The notes below the pieces were generated by a model. It made no database searches and was not told where the DNA came from. It was given only the letters and a program-made list of their open reading frames with translations. Of a stretch of 64,000 nucleotides of DNA, positions 49,601 to 56,559 are shown in pieces. The DNA is taken from NCBI GenBank assembly GCA_945952415.1, contig CAMFIF010000001.1:62001-126000 (forward strand). The letters run 5' to 3'. The position numbers were made by a program, and so were the translations under genes. Origin of the DNA: an uncultured Rhizobium sp. (GTDB lineage: Bacteria > Pseudomonadota > Alphaproteobacteria > Rhizobiales > Rhizobiaceae). Each line of letters starts with the position of its first letter. The first letter of the stretch is position 1.

Positions 49601-50044
49601 CTTGCGGTTCGATTTGAAGCCGCGTCGCTGGTTCAGATGGAAAAGCGCCCGGCCGATCTGGAAAAGAGGCAGCTTTTCGTCCAGCGCACGGCGCCGCAGC
49701 GCATAGGGCACATCGCTGGCAATGCCGCTTTCCTTTGGCCGGTCACCCAGCTCCCGCACCAGTTTCTGCCGTTCGGCCTTGTCCTCCGGCATCAGTCCGA
49801 ATTCCGAAAGCGTGCGCAGCATGGATTGACGCCGCCGCAGATACCGGTCCCGACGCCGCGCCATCGCCCTCGCCTCACGGCGCGCGACGGCAAGCGAGGT
49901 TTTTGATTGCGGGTCTCGTCCATCGGAGTAAATTCGGACACCGATATCCCGGATGCGATAAGGCTCTCCTTTCGTATCCAGATCGAAAACGCACCAACCT
50001 ATTGAATTTGTTCCGATATCGAATGAGAATATGTGCCGCTTCAT
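46697..50044 (-). CDS. cas9: Cas9 nuclease, type II-C, compact (1115 aa)
   Basis: RNA-guided DNA nuclease. RuvC-I is FSFDIGTNSIGW (D9); the arginine-rich bridge helix is VARREARAMARRRDRYLRRR (~residues 52-75); RuvC-II is ITVELARDLP (E545); the HNH domain has IDHILPWSRTLDDSQANRI (D629, H630); RuvC-III is HRHHAIDAA (H784, D787). All catalytic residues are present, so it should cut. The length fits compact II-C enzymes. The ATG at 50044 gives the canonical N-terminus and follows CCGGAG; a longer frame to 50113 would add 23 residues through the promoter. Its 5' leader contains a 14-nt match to a sequence beside the tracrRNA gene. Confidence 0.98.
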   Translation of the reverse strand: MKRHIFSFDIGTNSIGWCVFDLDTKGEPYRIRDIGVRIYSDGRDPQSKTSLAVARREARAMARRRDRYLRRRQSMLRTLSEFGLMPEDKAERQKLVRELGDRPKESGIASDVPYALRRRALDEKLPLFQIGRALFHLNQRRGFKSNRKTDRKDNDLGKIATGVRELHAEIRKSHARTYGEYLAMRRESGLVARLRAGSDALTSEGYIFYPDRSLLEAEFLAIWNAQAQHYPQIMTDERRDHLFRIIFYQRPLKKPRIGRCALNPLEERLAKAHPLFQEFRLYKEVNELELVLPDQSKRKLTLGERDTLISLLRSAREIAFSKLRKDLKLARDIRFNKESDSRLKLKGDEVYASLADKKRFGNRWSLFSRDEQWRIINRLRNEENPDALYRWIEQEFSITGEQADAISNCRLPDGYGRYGASALANLLEVLKKSVVTEAAAAEACGYDHAQLGYDGEGEPFLPPYQEILERHIPPGSGNPLDMSEEGRELVLNHFRDGKDRAPPVGYDLYRGRITNPTVHIGLNQLRRLVNRLIKRHGKPGKITVELARDLPLSDLQRAEKNREIARNTRDAERRSRILEELKQKDNGENRMLLKLWEELNPAKPEDRVCIYTGKAISISMLFSDEVEIDHILPWSRTLDDSQANRILCLRSANRVKRNRAPAEVTEWQADYDAIVARAARLPKNKRWRFAADAMQRFEAEGGFLARQLVDTQYLARMAAEYLGCLYPSEEVDRYGELSKHNHVIVSPGRLTEMLRRNWGLNNLLPDHELGGAAKEKNRKDHRHHAIDAAVIGVTTRHLLQRIATASGRMEDADLDNLVKRMVADNPPWPGFREDLQKAVSGIIVSHKSDHGTVSRSGNATGRGQTAGRLHNDTAYGFGKDREGRPVAVRRKPFLSLEPKDLTSIRDEELQRELFTALDGLTDKKAIQEALLLFRQSHPKFRGIRRVRMQETVSLIPVTDADGNAYKGYKGDANYRYDVWETLDGKWHSDVVSMFHAHQPGWRSAIHQANPTARRVLRLQQNDMVAYDHPKDGLTIARVVKFVGDGRIYFAPHRESGSLKARDADKNDPFSYFVRSANGLREAKCRQVRVDETGRILDPGPLDQSTMPRKPRKHKS

Positions 50045-50056
50045 GAGTGTCTCCGG

Positions 50057-50070
50057 AAAGTGGTTTTGTA
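50057..50070 (+). promoter_or_regulatory. Putative self-target site in the cas9 5' leader
   Basis: AAAGTGGTTTTGTA is identical to 50208-50221, the 14 nt directly before the repeat-like element of the tracrRNA region. It lies between the cas9 transcription start (~50078) and ribosome site. The 3' flank that would act as PAM is GGGAATAA (50071-50078). Confidence 0.6.
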
Positions 50071-50084
50071 GGGAATAAAATTCG

Positions 50085-50113
50085 AATGTTATCAAGTTAA
50101 GGAAGGCTGTCAA
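50085..50113 (-). promoter_or_regulatory. Candidate cas9 operon promoter
   Basis: On the minus strand TTGACA (50113-50108) is followed by TAACAT/AACATT (50091-50085) at 16-17 bp spacing. Transcription would begin near 50078, leaving a ~34-nt leader that includes the putative self-target site. Confidence 0.6.
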
Positions 50114-50138
50114 TCAACTGCGTACAACTCTTGGTATC

Positions 50139-50167
50139 TTGAATAGTTATGCGCCTGAAAATAAACA
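50139..50167 (+). promoter_or_regulatory. Weak candidate promoter for a 5'-extended tracrRNA
   Basis: TTGAAT (50139-50144) and TAAACA (50162-50167) are 17 bp apart on the plus strand. Initiation near 50174 would yield a ~184-nt transcript covering the guide-like and repeat-like elements and the whole tracrRNA. The match to consensus is modest. Confidence 0.35.
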
Positions 50168-50236
50168 CGTTTCAATAGCCCCGGCTCCGTAACTTCAACC
50201 TTATGGAAAAGTGGTTTTGTAGTTGCGGCTTGGCGC

Positions 50237-50265
50237 TTGACAACCTGAGAGAGATTGACTACATT
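50237..50265 (+). promoter_or_regulatory. tracrRNA (short form) promoter
   Basis: A perfect TTGACA (50237-50242) and TACATT (50260-50265) at 17-bp spacing. The predicted start (~50272) is just before the anti-repeat. Confidence 0.75.
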
Positions 50266-50271
50266 CTAATG

Positions 50272-50357
50272 GTCTAACAGATCAGAATTCACGCGTCTGG
50301 CCGTTAACAAGCTTTGACAGCACCAGATAAGGCCGATCCTCCGGGATCGGCTTTTTT
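50272..50357 (+). ncRNA. tracrRNA
   Basis: The anti-repeat spans 50279-50308. CAGATCAGAATTCACG is exactly complementary to 16 nt of the CRISPR repeat, and the remaining part pairs with the repeat 5' end (GTTGCGGCTGG) apart from bulges and G-U pairs. A short tail with a small GCT...AGC hairpin (50311-50321) leads to a Rho-independent terminator. About 86 nt, transcribed divergently from cas9. It is required for crRNA maturation and Cas9 loading. Confidence 0.9.
50332..50357 (+). terminator. tracrRNA terminator
   Basis: GCCGATCC pairs with GGATCGGC around a TCCG-type loop and is followed by six T residues (50352-50357), a classic intrinsic terminator. Confidence 0.88.
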
Positions 50358-50499
50358 GATTTTTGAATTCAAGAAGCAGATGCCCGCTTCATAGCGGCGA
50401 ACGATTTCTGCCGGGAATATCCACCGCGCGAATCCTGTTGCAGGTTGCGACTGGAAATATACTATCCCTACAACAAGTCTTTGTCGGGCATGTCCAGCG

Positions 50500-51648
50500 A
50501 TGTTGCGTGTTTTTTGTTTTTTATCATCACTGTTTTTGGCAACGCAGTCGTGGGCTGCTTTGAAGATAGAAGTCAAAGCGCTGGATGGTGATATAAGACT
50601 GATGCTGATCAGCGGTGATTTTGCTGACACGGATACGCTCTACGACTTCTATCGCCTCACACTTTCCGAGCATCCCGTGGCTGTCGCATTCAACAGTCCC
50701 GGCGGCAATGTGATGAAGGCAATGGAACTGGGCAGAGCCATTCGGGCGGCCGGATTATGGACTTTTCAGATCAGGGGCGCCGAATGCGCCTCTGCATGTT
50801 CGCTCGCATTCATGGGCGGCGTGAAACGATATGCTGAGCCGGGTTCGATCGGAGTCCACAAGTCATCCTTCGACAATACGACAGGCATGGCAGTTGAAGA
50901 TGCTGTTTCTGCCGTGCAGCAGATAACGGCACAGGTCATCGCCTATATGGGGGAAATGGGCGTGGACCCGGCCTTGCTGCAACTGGCCTTGAGCTATGAC
51001 AGCAATGACATCCGCTATCTTTCCGGAAGCGAGATGGCGCAGTACCGTCTGACGACGGTCCAGGACAACCAGACAGATCTCTCCGCCTCATCCACCTCAT
51101 CGCCGCCTCAATCTGCGCCTGCGCCAGTGACGCCCAGTGCCATTGCTGGTCCTGCCGCAGAGTCTGTATCGCTCGGAATTCCGGTTCCCAAACGCGGCGA
51201 GGTGATGCATCCGAAACGGGCAGCGCCGATGCGGGCTGCTCCCGGGCCGAATGCTCCGAAGAAAAAGGAGGTTCCAAACGGCACGCCGATCAGGATTGAT
51301 ATGGTGAAAGGCGACTGGTTCAAGGTTTATGTGGGTGACGAAACGGGATATATGCACAAGACTTGGGTGCGGGTTGCCGAATATGAGGAGAACTCAGGCG
51401 AACAACGGTTCATCCAGGTCAAGAGCCTGGATACCTATGAAGCCGCACGAAGCTTCGCACAGGCTCAGCCCATACCGCTTGATGTGCATCTTGCCTCCAA
51501 TTCCTGGTTTGCCATTACAATTCGCGGCACGTTCTCAGAAATAGAAGCCAAAGCGATTTCGAAACGATTGAAGGCGGACGGCAGCATCCCGGACGATGCC
51601 ATGGTAACACTCGGAAATACCTACGTTCGAAAGCTCTGCTGCGAATAG
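50500..51648 (+). CDS. Secreted ClpP-like (COG3904-type) protein with SH3-like and SPOR-like C-terminus
   Basis: A 382-aa protein with a signal peptide (cleavage near A19-A20). Residues ~25-185 resemble the periplasmic ClpP/crotonase-like COG3904 group: FNSPGGNVMKAMELGRAIR, a nucleophile-like serine in CASAC (S98) and H120 in SIGVHK. A Pro/Ala/Ser-rich linker (~190-270) leads to an SH3-like segment (GDWFKVYVGDETGYMHKTWV) and a SPOR-like tail (IQVKSLDTYEAARSFAQAQ). It may be an envelope protease bound to peptidoglycan. It lies 143 bp after the tracrRNA terminator, with no evident link to CRISPR function. Confidence 0.72.
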   Translation: MLRVFCFLSSLFLATQSWAALKIEVKALDGDIRLMLISGDFADTDTLYDFYRLTLSEHPVAVAFNSPGGNVMKAMELGRAIRAAGLWTFQIRGAECASACSLAFMGGVKRYAEPGSIGVHKSSFDNTTGMAVEDAVSAVQQITAQVIAYMGEMGVDPALLQLALSYDSNDIRYLSGSEMAQYRLTTVQDNQTDLSASSTSSPPQSAPAPVTPSAIAGPAAESVSLGIPVPKRGEVMHPKRAAPMRAAPGPNAPKKKEVPNGTPIRIDMVKGDWFKVYVGDETGYMHKTWVRVAEYEENSGEQRFIQVKSLDTYEAARSFAQAQPIPLDVHLASNSWFAITIRGTFSEIEAKAISKRLKADGSIPDDAMVTLGNTYVRKLCCE

Positions 51649-52049
51649 CCATCAGGCCATCTCTCAAGTTTCGGAGTCCGAAACATTCGGAACGGATAAA
51701 CATCGCAGTAGCGTCACAAGACCTTTCCGACATTGTTTCTACCGCCTCGACGGAAATCTCGAAAACCGAGTGATCGCGACACACAGAGTACTATCTGCCA
51801 CTGCCATGCCCGATTCGGTGTGGGAACCTTGTCGATTCCAACACGCTTCGCCAGACTAACGGAAGGCCAATAACACGGCGGCCTAACCACCTACACTTTT
51901 CCGTCTGCCCAAGCCTCATACGCCAGCCTCACGATTTCCGCCGCGATGGCGGCAATGCTGGCGGAGAAGGTTTCTCTGGTCATGGTGGACTCTTGCTGGG
52001 GCATGGTGGACTCTGGCTGGCGTCGAAGGGCGATGAATAGCTGTTCGAC
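51649..52049. other. Gap between the ClpP-like gene and the integrase remnant
   Basis: About 400 bp with no secure gene. A leftward 30-codon frame at 51891-51983 (MTRETFSASIAAIAAEIVRL...) has helix-like composition and could be the end of a small protein, but it has no recognised family. Nothing else was found. Confidence 0.4.
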
Positions 52050-53162
52050 GTGACCGGAGAGCAAACGGGCGATCCGACGGGCTGGGCTTGCCGGGATGGA
52101 GCCGAGCGGCACCTGGACAGGTGTCCGCCCAAAAGTCCTTGCGGGTCGGTCGGGATGGTGATCTGGAAACGGAACCCGCTTGCGCCACGGGTGAGATACA
52201 TGGTGATTTCGCCGGGTAGAGTGCAGACGGAACACACCATCGGTCCGTATGGAAGCCTGGAGCACGAGTTCACGCTCAGCCGCGCCCGAGAGGAGCGAGA
52301 CCGGATCGTCGAGGCCCTTGCACGAGGGGAGCTGCCATCCAGAAGTGGTCCACCGTCGAAGCGCCAGGAGACGGCTGAGATCCCTCAGGTGGCAAAGCCC
52401 TCCTTTGGCGAATTCGCGATCTCCTATGTGAATGAGATCGAGAGCGAGTTCCGCAACCCGAAGCATCGCGCCCAATGGCACTCGACGTTGAGGCGCTACT
52501 GTGAACCGATCTGGGACCTGCCGATCGATGAGGTAGGGATTGATCAGATCCTGGCAATCTTGAGCCCCATCTGGAACGCGAAGCAGGAGACGGCCTCCCG
52601 GGTGAGAGGCCGCATCGAGCGTGTCCTGGACGCGGCCACCGTCCGGAGATTGCGAACGGGAGACAATCCCGCCCGCTGGCAGAATACGTTAAGGCTCCTG
52701 CTTCCTCGGCGGCGAAAGCTGCAGAGAGGCCATCATACCGCCTTGCCTTATGACGAGTTGCCGGACCTCTGGCGGCGGCTGCAGCGACTGCAGTCCGTGT
52801 CAGCACGGGCCCTGCAGTTTGTCATCCTGACCTGCGTGTGGCTGGGGGAGGCTCTTGGCGCTACCTGGGATGAGATCGATTTCGAAAACCGGGTATGGCA
52901 AATCCCCGCTCACCGGATGAAAGCCAATCGGCCTCACCGGGTTCCCCTGACGGAGAACAGCCTCAGGATTCTGGAGGAGATGAGATCCATACAGATATCC
53001 GACTACATCTTTCCAGGCCATCGGGATGGGCGACCGATATCGCATGCAGCCATCCTGAAGCAAGCAAAGGCTTACCGGGAGGAATTAACCGTGCATGGCT
53101 TCCGCTCAAGCTTTCGGGATTGGGCAGGGGAGGAGACCGACCATGCCCGGGAGGTGGTCGAA
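52050..53162 (+). pseudogene. Tyrosine-type (P4-like) integrase, truncated and inactive
   Basis: The frame shows a degraded arm-binding N-terminus, a SAM-like core domain (SFGEFAISYVNEIESEFRNP) and part of the catalytic domain (ALQFVILTCVWLGEALGATW, VHGFRSSFRDWAGEETDHAR). The first catalytic Arg, normally in a GE-x-RGA-type motif, is replaced by Leu (GEALGA). The reading frame is cut at REVVE by the left end of the IS element, so the last Arg/His and the tyrosine nucleophile are missing. Its presence suggests the segment once moved by site-specific recombination. Confidence 0.85.
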
Positions 53163-53225
53163 TGGCCTGCTGCCGGTTTTATGGACATCGAGTTAAGGTG
53201 TTCCTCCTGAAACCGGAGAGTATGA

Positions 53226-53516
53226 ATGCAAAGACGAATATTCAGCCGCGAGTATAAGCTTGAAGCGGTGAAGCTGATCAGGGAACGTGGGGTCACTGTT
53301 GCCCAAGCGGCCCGTGACCTTGATGTCCATGAGAATGTGTTGCGCAAATGGGTTCGGGAATACGGTGAAGATCCCAGCCAGTCCTTTCCTGGAAAAGGCC
53401 AGATGAAACCGGAGCAGCTTGAGATCGAGCGGCTCCGTCGTGAAGTCGCCAAGCTGAAGGCGGAGCGCGATATCCTAAAAAAGGCCGCAGCCTACTTTGC
53501 CAGGGACGCGATATGA
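53226..53516 (+). CDS. IS3-family transposase OrfA
   Basis: A 96-aa protein with a helix-turn-helix (REYKLEAVKLIRERGVTVAQ) and a C-terminal leucine-zipper-like coiled coil (LEIERLRREVAKLKAERDIL). It binds the IS ends and normally joins OrfB by frameshifting. Its frame is intact and its stop overlaps the orfB ATG at 53513. Confidence 0.9.
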   Translation: MQRRIFSREYKLEAVKLIRERGVTVAQAARDLDVHENVLRKWVREYGEDPSQSFPGKGQMKPEQLEIERLRREVAKLKAERDILKKAAAYFARDAI

Positions 53517-54410
53517 AGTTCGCGTTCGTTGCAAAGCACCGTTCGATCTGGCCCCTCTCGTCATTGCTGCGCAATGACTGCCGGGCAAGGGGTGGCATGG
53601 CTCTGCGAAGCGCTGGGGGTTTCTCGTTCAGGTTTCCATGCCTGGCTCAATCGTTCTCCGAGCGAACGCGCCCGCTATGATGAGGTTCTGCTGGACAAGA
53701 TCACGCAGAGCTTCAAATCCAGCGACCGCACTTATGGTGCTCGCCGCGTATGGCACGACGTGTTGGAAGAAGGGTTATCCTGTGGCCTCCATCGTATTGA
53801 GCGGCTGATGCGTTTGAATGCGCTCAGGGCCAGACCGAGACGACGTGGCTTGCCAAAGGATGCCGGTGACCGCGCCGTTATCATGCCGAACGTGCTGGAC
53901 CGTCAGTTCAGCACGGAGCGGCCGAACCAGAAATAGGTGGCCGACTTCACTTATATCTGGACCGCAGAAGGCTGGCTGTATGTCGCGGCCGTCATTGACC
54001 TGTTCTCACGCCGTGTCGTCGGCTGGTCGATGAATGCCAACATGACGGCCCAGTTCGTCACGGATGCGCTGATCATGGCGATCTGGCGTCGGGGAAAACC
54101 AGATGCGCTCCTGCATCATTCCGATCAGGGAAGCCAATACACGAGCGAGCAGTTCCAGTGCCTCATGGGCGACCACGGTATCACTTGCTCGATGAGCCGC
54201 TCTGGAAATGTCTGGGACAACGCCGCGATGGAGAGCTTCTTCTCTTCACTGAAAACGGAGAGAACAGCACGGAAGGTCTATCGTACCAGGAACGACGCCA
54301 GAGCGGACGTGTTCGATTACATCGAACGCTTCTACAATCCGAAACGCCGCCGCTCGACACTGGGCTATCTCAGCCCCAATGACTTTGAAACCAAGGTGGG
54401 ATTAGCTTAA
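53513..54410 (+). pseudogene. IS3-family transposase OrfB, frameshifted and with nonsense codon
   Basis: OrfB begins MKFAFVAKHRSIWP at 53513, then continues in another frame with VAWLCEALGVSRSGFHAWL. A 37-bp segment (53555-53591) appears inserted between these and causes the frameshift. Further on, a TAG at 53934-53936 replaces the tryptophan codon expected in NQKWVADFTYIW. The rve domain (DFTYIW, HHSDQGSQYTS, DNAAMESFFSSLK) is otherwise complete, so the DDE residues remain but no functional protein is made. Confidence 0.85.
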
Positions 54411-54543
54411 CTTGGTGTCCGATAAACCGGCAGCAGGCCACATAGCGGATCTCGCCTCTTTTGATATCGATATCCCAGAGACTGGCAGCGCATTCTCGGG
54501 GCGTCGGCATCACTCTCATTTCGAATAGCTTCTTTATCGAAAC

Positions 54544-54586
54544 TTTATGCCGATGCCCGTTCTTCCGCATCGAAGATTTATGCCGA
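54544..54586. promoter_or_regulatory. Direct repeats TTTATGCCGA, candidate KdpE sites
   Basis: TTTATGCCGA occurs at 54544-54553 and 54577-54586, 33 bp apart (about three helical turns), upstream of the kdp operon. E. coli KdpE binds T-rich TTTATA-type DNA in this position. Assignment is by position and resemblance. Confidence 0.5.
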
Positions 54587-54629
54587 AAAGCAGATCCTGA
54601 AGGCTCAGAAATCAAAACTGGAGACCTCC

Positions 54630-54719
54630 ATGCAGGATCTTACCTTCCTCCTTCTCGGCGGCGGTGCCTTTCTCTTCTTCGCGCTCTACGCTCATTTGCT
54701 CAATCGCATCGGAGCCTGA
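54630..54719 (+). CDS. 29-aa single-helix membrane peptide in front of kdpF
   Basis: A 29-codon frame, MQDLTFLLLGGGAFLFFALY..., forms one hydrophobic helix with a GGG stretch. The ATG follows GGAG and the stop is 3 bp before the kdpF ATG, so it is translated as part of the operon. It is similar in size and build to KdpF but does not have the KdpF C-terminus. It may be a second small stabilising subunit. No named family known to me. Confidence 0.65.
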   Translation: MQDLTFLLLGGGAFLFFALYAHLLNRIGA

Positions 54720-54722
54720 ACC

Positions 54723-54809
54723 ATGGCTGAAACCCTGATCGGCCTCACGGTGTCGCTGGCGCTCGGCGTCTATCTGGTGATCACCCTTCTTTATCCAGAG
54801 CGCTTCTGA
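54723..54809 (+). CDS. kdpF: K+-transporting ATPase subunit KdpF
   Basis: A 28-aa peptide, [20 protein letters not shown] then TLLYPERF. The single helix and the YLxxxLLYPERF ending are diagnostic of KdpF, a lipid-like stabiliser of the KdpFABC complex. It is followed by kdpA after 22 bp. Confidence 0.92.
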   Translation: MAETLIGLTVSLALGVYLVITLLYPERF

Positions 54810-54831
54810 CCTTCTTTCCGGAGTATTTCCC

Positions 54832-56541
54832 ATGACCCTCGTCGGATGGCTGCAGATAGCCCTCCTGTTCGGGCTTGCGCTTGTCACCATCAAGCCGCTC
54901 GGCCTTTTCATGGCTCGCCTTTTCCAAGGTGAACGAACCTTCCTCTCGCCCGCTCTCGGTCCTGTCGAGCGCGGGTTCTACGCGCTCTCGGGCGTCAGGG
55001 CGGATAAAGAACAGGGATGGCTTGCCTATGCGCTTTCCATGCTTGCCTTTAATCTCGCGGGGTTCCTGCTGCTTTACGCGATGCTCCGGCTGCAGGCATA
55101 TCTGCCGCTCAACCCGCAAGGCTTCGGGGCCGTGGCGCCCGACCTCGCCTTCAACACCGCGGTCAGCTTCGTCACCAATACCAACTGGCAGGCCTATGGC
55201 GGCGAGACCACGCTGAGCCATTTCAGCCAGATGGCGGGCCTGACGGTGCAGAACTTCCTCTCCGGCGCAACCGGCATGGCCCTGGCGATTGCCTTTACCC
55301 GCGCCTTTGCCCGCGGCTCGGCGGCCACGCTTGGCAACTTCTGGGTCGACATGACGCGCGCCACGCTTTACGTGCTGCTGCCCCTCGCGATCATAGTCGC
55401 CCTTGCCTTCGTCGCGCTCGGTCTGCCGCAGACGCTCGATGCCTCCCTGACCGTGACCACGCTCGAAGGCGCGCAACAGACGCTCGCCATGGGCCCGATC
55501 GCCAGCCAGGAAGCGATCAAGCAGCTCGGCACCAATGGCGGCGGCTTCCTGAATGCCAACGCGGCGCATCCCTTCGAAAATCCGAATGCCTTCTCGAACT
55601 ACCTGAACATTCTCTCGATGCTCGGCATCACCACCGCGCTGTTTTACACCTTCGGCCAGATGGTGGGTGACCGCAGGCAGGGATGGGCCTTTGTCACGAC
55701 AATCATGCTGTTCCTGATCGTCGGTACGGGGATCGTCTACCAGGCGGAAAGCGCGGGCAATCCGATCCATGTCGCTTTGGGTGTCGATCCGGCGCTCGGC
55801 AATATGGAGGGCAAGGAAGTGCGCTTCGGCCAGGCCATGACGGCCGCCTATGCCGCGGTCACGACAGGCATTTCCGACGGCGGCGTGAATGGCATGCACG
55901 GTTCCTTCACCGGGCTCGGTGGGCTGGTGCCGATGTTCTTCATGCAACTTGGTGAGGTTCTTCCGGGCGGCGTCGGCTCCGGCCTCTATGGCATGCTGGT
56001 CTTTGCGATCCTCGCGGTCTTCGTTGCCGGTCTCATGGTCGGACGGACGCCGGAACTTCTCGGCAAGAAGATCGAAGGCCGGGAGATGAAGCTCGCCATG
56101 CTCGCCATCCTCATCCTGCCGCTGGCAATCCTCGGCTTCAGCGCGACTTCCGCCCTCCTGCCAGTGGCGCTTGCCTCGCTGAGCGGTGCCGGCCCGCACG
56201 GGCTCTCGGAGATCCTCTACGCCTATACATCGGCAACCGCCAACAATGGCTCGGCCTTCGGCGGGCTTTCGGCCAATACGCCCTGGTATAACACCACCCT
56301 TGGCATCTCCATGCTGCTCGGCCGCTTTGCCTATGCGGTGCCCGTCTTGGCCATTGCCGGATCGCTCGCGGCCAAGCCGAAGATTGCCCCCTCCGCCGGC
56401 ACCTTTGCCACCAATACGCCGCTCTTCGTCGGGCTGCTCGCCGCGATCATCCTGATCATCGGCGGTCTGCAGTTCTTCCCGGCACTCGCCCTCGGGCCGA
56501 TCGTCGAGCACATCCAGATGCTCGCCGGCCAGACCTACTGA
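54832..56541 (+). CDS. kdpA: K+-transporting ATPase subunit A
   Basis: A 569-aa channel-like subunit with ten or so transmembrane helices and four pore loops, including [42 protein letters not shown] and [13 protein letters not shown], that form the K+ selectivity filter. It selects and admits K+ in the high-affinity KdpFABC pump. All filter motifs look intact and the length is typical. Confidence 0.97.
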   Translation: MTLVGWLQIALLFGLALVTIKPLGLFMARLFQGERTFLSPALGPVERGFYALSGVRADKEQGWLAYALSMLAFNLAGFLLLYAMLRLQAYLPLNPQGFGAVAPDLAFNTAVSFVTNTNWQAYGGETTLSHFSQMAGLTVQNFLSGATGMALAIAFTRAFARGSAATLGNFWVDMTRATLYVLLPLAIIVALAFVALGLPQTLDASLTVTTLEGAQQTLAMGPIASQEAIKQLGTNGGGFLNANAAHPFENPNAFSNYLNILSMLGITTALFYTFGQMVGDRRQGWAFVTTIMLFLIVGTGIVYQAESAGNPIHVALGVDPALGNMEGKEVRFGQAMTAAYAAVTTGISDGGVNGMHGSFTGLGGLVPMFFMQLGEVLPGGVGSGLYGMLVFAILAVFVAGLMVGRTPELLGKKIEGREMKLAMLAILILPLAILGFSATSALLPVALASLSGAGPHGLSEILYAYTSATANNGSAFGGLSANTPWYNTTLGISMLLGRFAYAVPVLAIAGSLAAKPKIAPSAGTFATNTPLFVGLLAAIILIIGGLQFFPALALGPIVEHIQMLAGQTY

Positions 56542-56559
56542 TCCCAAGAGGTTCAAACC

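Larger units (their letters stand above)
50208..50357 (+). ncRNA. Putative long-form tracrRNA acting as natural single guide RNA
   Basis: Three parts in order. First, 50208-50221 (AAAGTGGTTTTGTA) equals the cas9 leader at 50057-50070. Second, 50222-50236 (GTTGCGGCTTGGCGC) starts like the CRISPR repeat but its 3' part differs. Third, it pairs with 50293-50308 (GCGTCTGGCCGTTAAC) in the anti-repeat, with one bulged U and one U-U mismatch. The rest is ordinary tracrRNA. The fold equals guide-repeat-loop-anti-repeat, as in tracr-L of S. pyogenes. Expression of a long form is not shown by sequence; the true 5' end is unknown. Confidence 0.55.
53163..54440 (+). mobile_element. IS3-family insertion sequence, decayed (1278 bp)
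   Basis: Imperfect terminal inverted repeats of ~34 bp: both ends read inward TGGCCTGCTGCCGGTTT, then diverge slightly up to AGTTAA. Two overlapping frames, orfA and orfB, encode an IS3-type transposase, but orfB is broken twice. The bases outside the ends (GAA and CAT) do not form a target duplication, so flanking DNA was probably lost after insertion. The left end interrupts the integrase; the right end lies 189 bp before the first kdp small gene. Confidence 0.9.

Noticed and set aside
50222..50236. Stray partial CRISPR repeat near the tracrRNA
   Set aside because: A mere repeat relic would resemble the repeat throughout. Here the 3' half departs from the repeat but remains complementary to the anti-repeat, so it is treated as part of a guide RNA fold instead.
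51891..52481. 196-codon minus-strand frame overlapping the integrase remnant
   Set aside because: Most of it is antisense to recognisable integrase sequence. Only its last ~30 codons lie outside, and these are mentioned as a low-confidence small frame.
54441..54615. Leftward frame next to the IS right end
   Set aside because: About 30 codons (MRVMPTPRECAASLWDIDIK...) could be the start of a gene cut by the IS, but no family is recognisable and the stretch overlaps the kdp control region.
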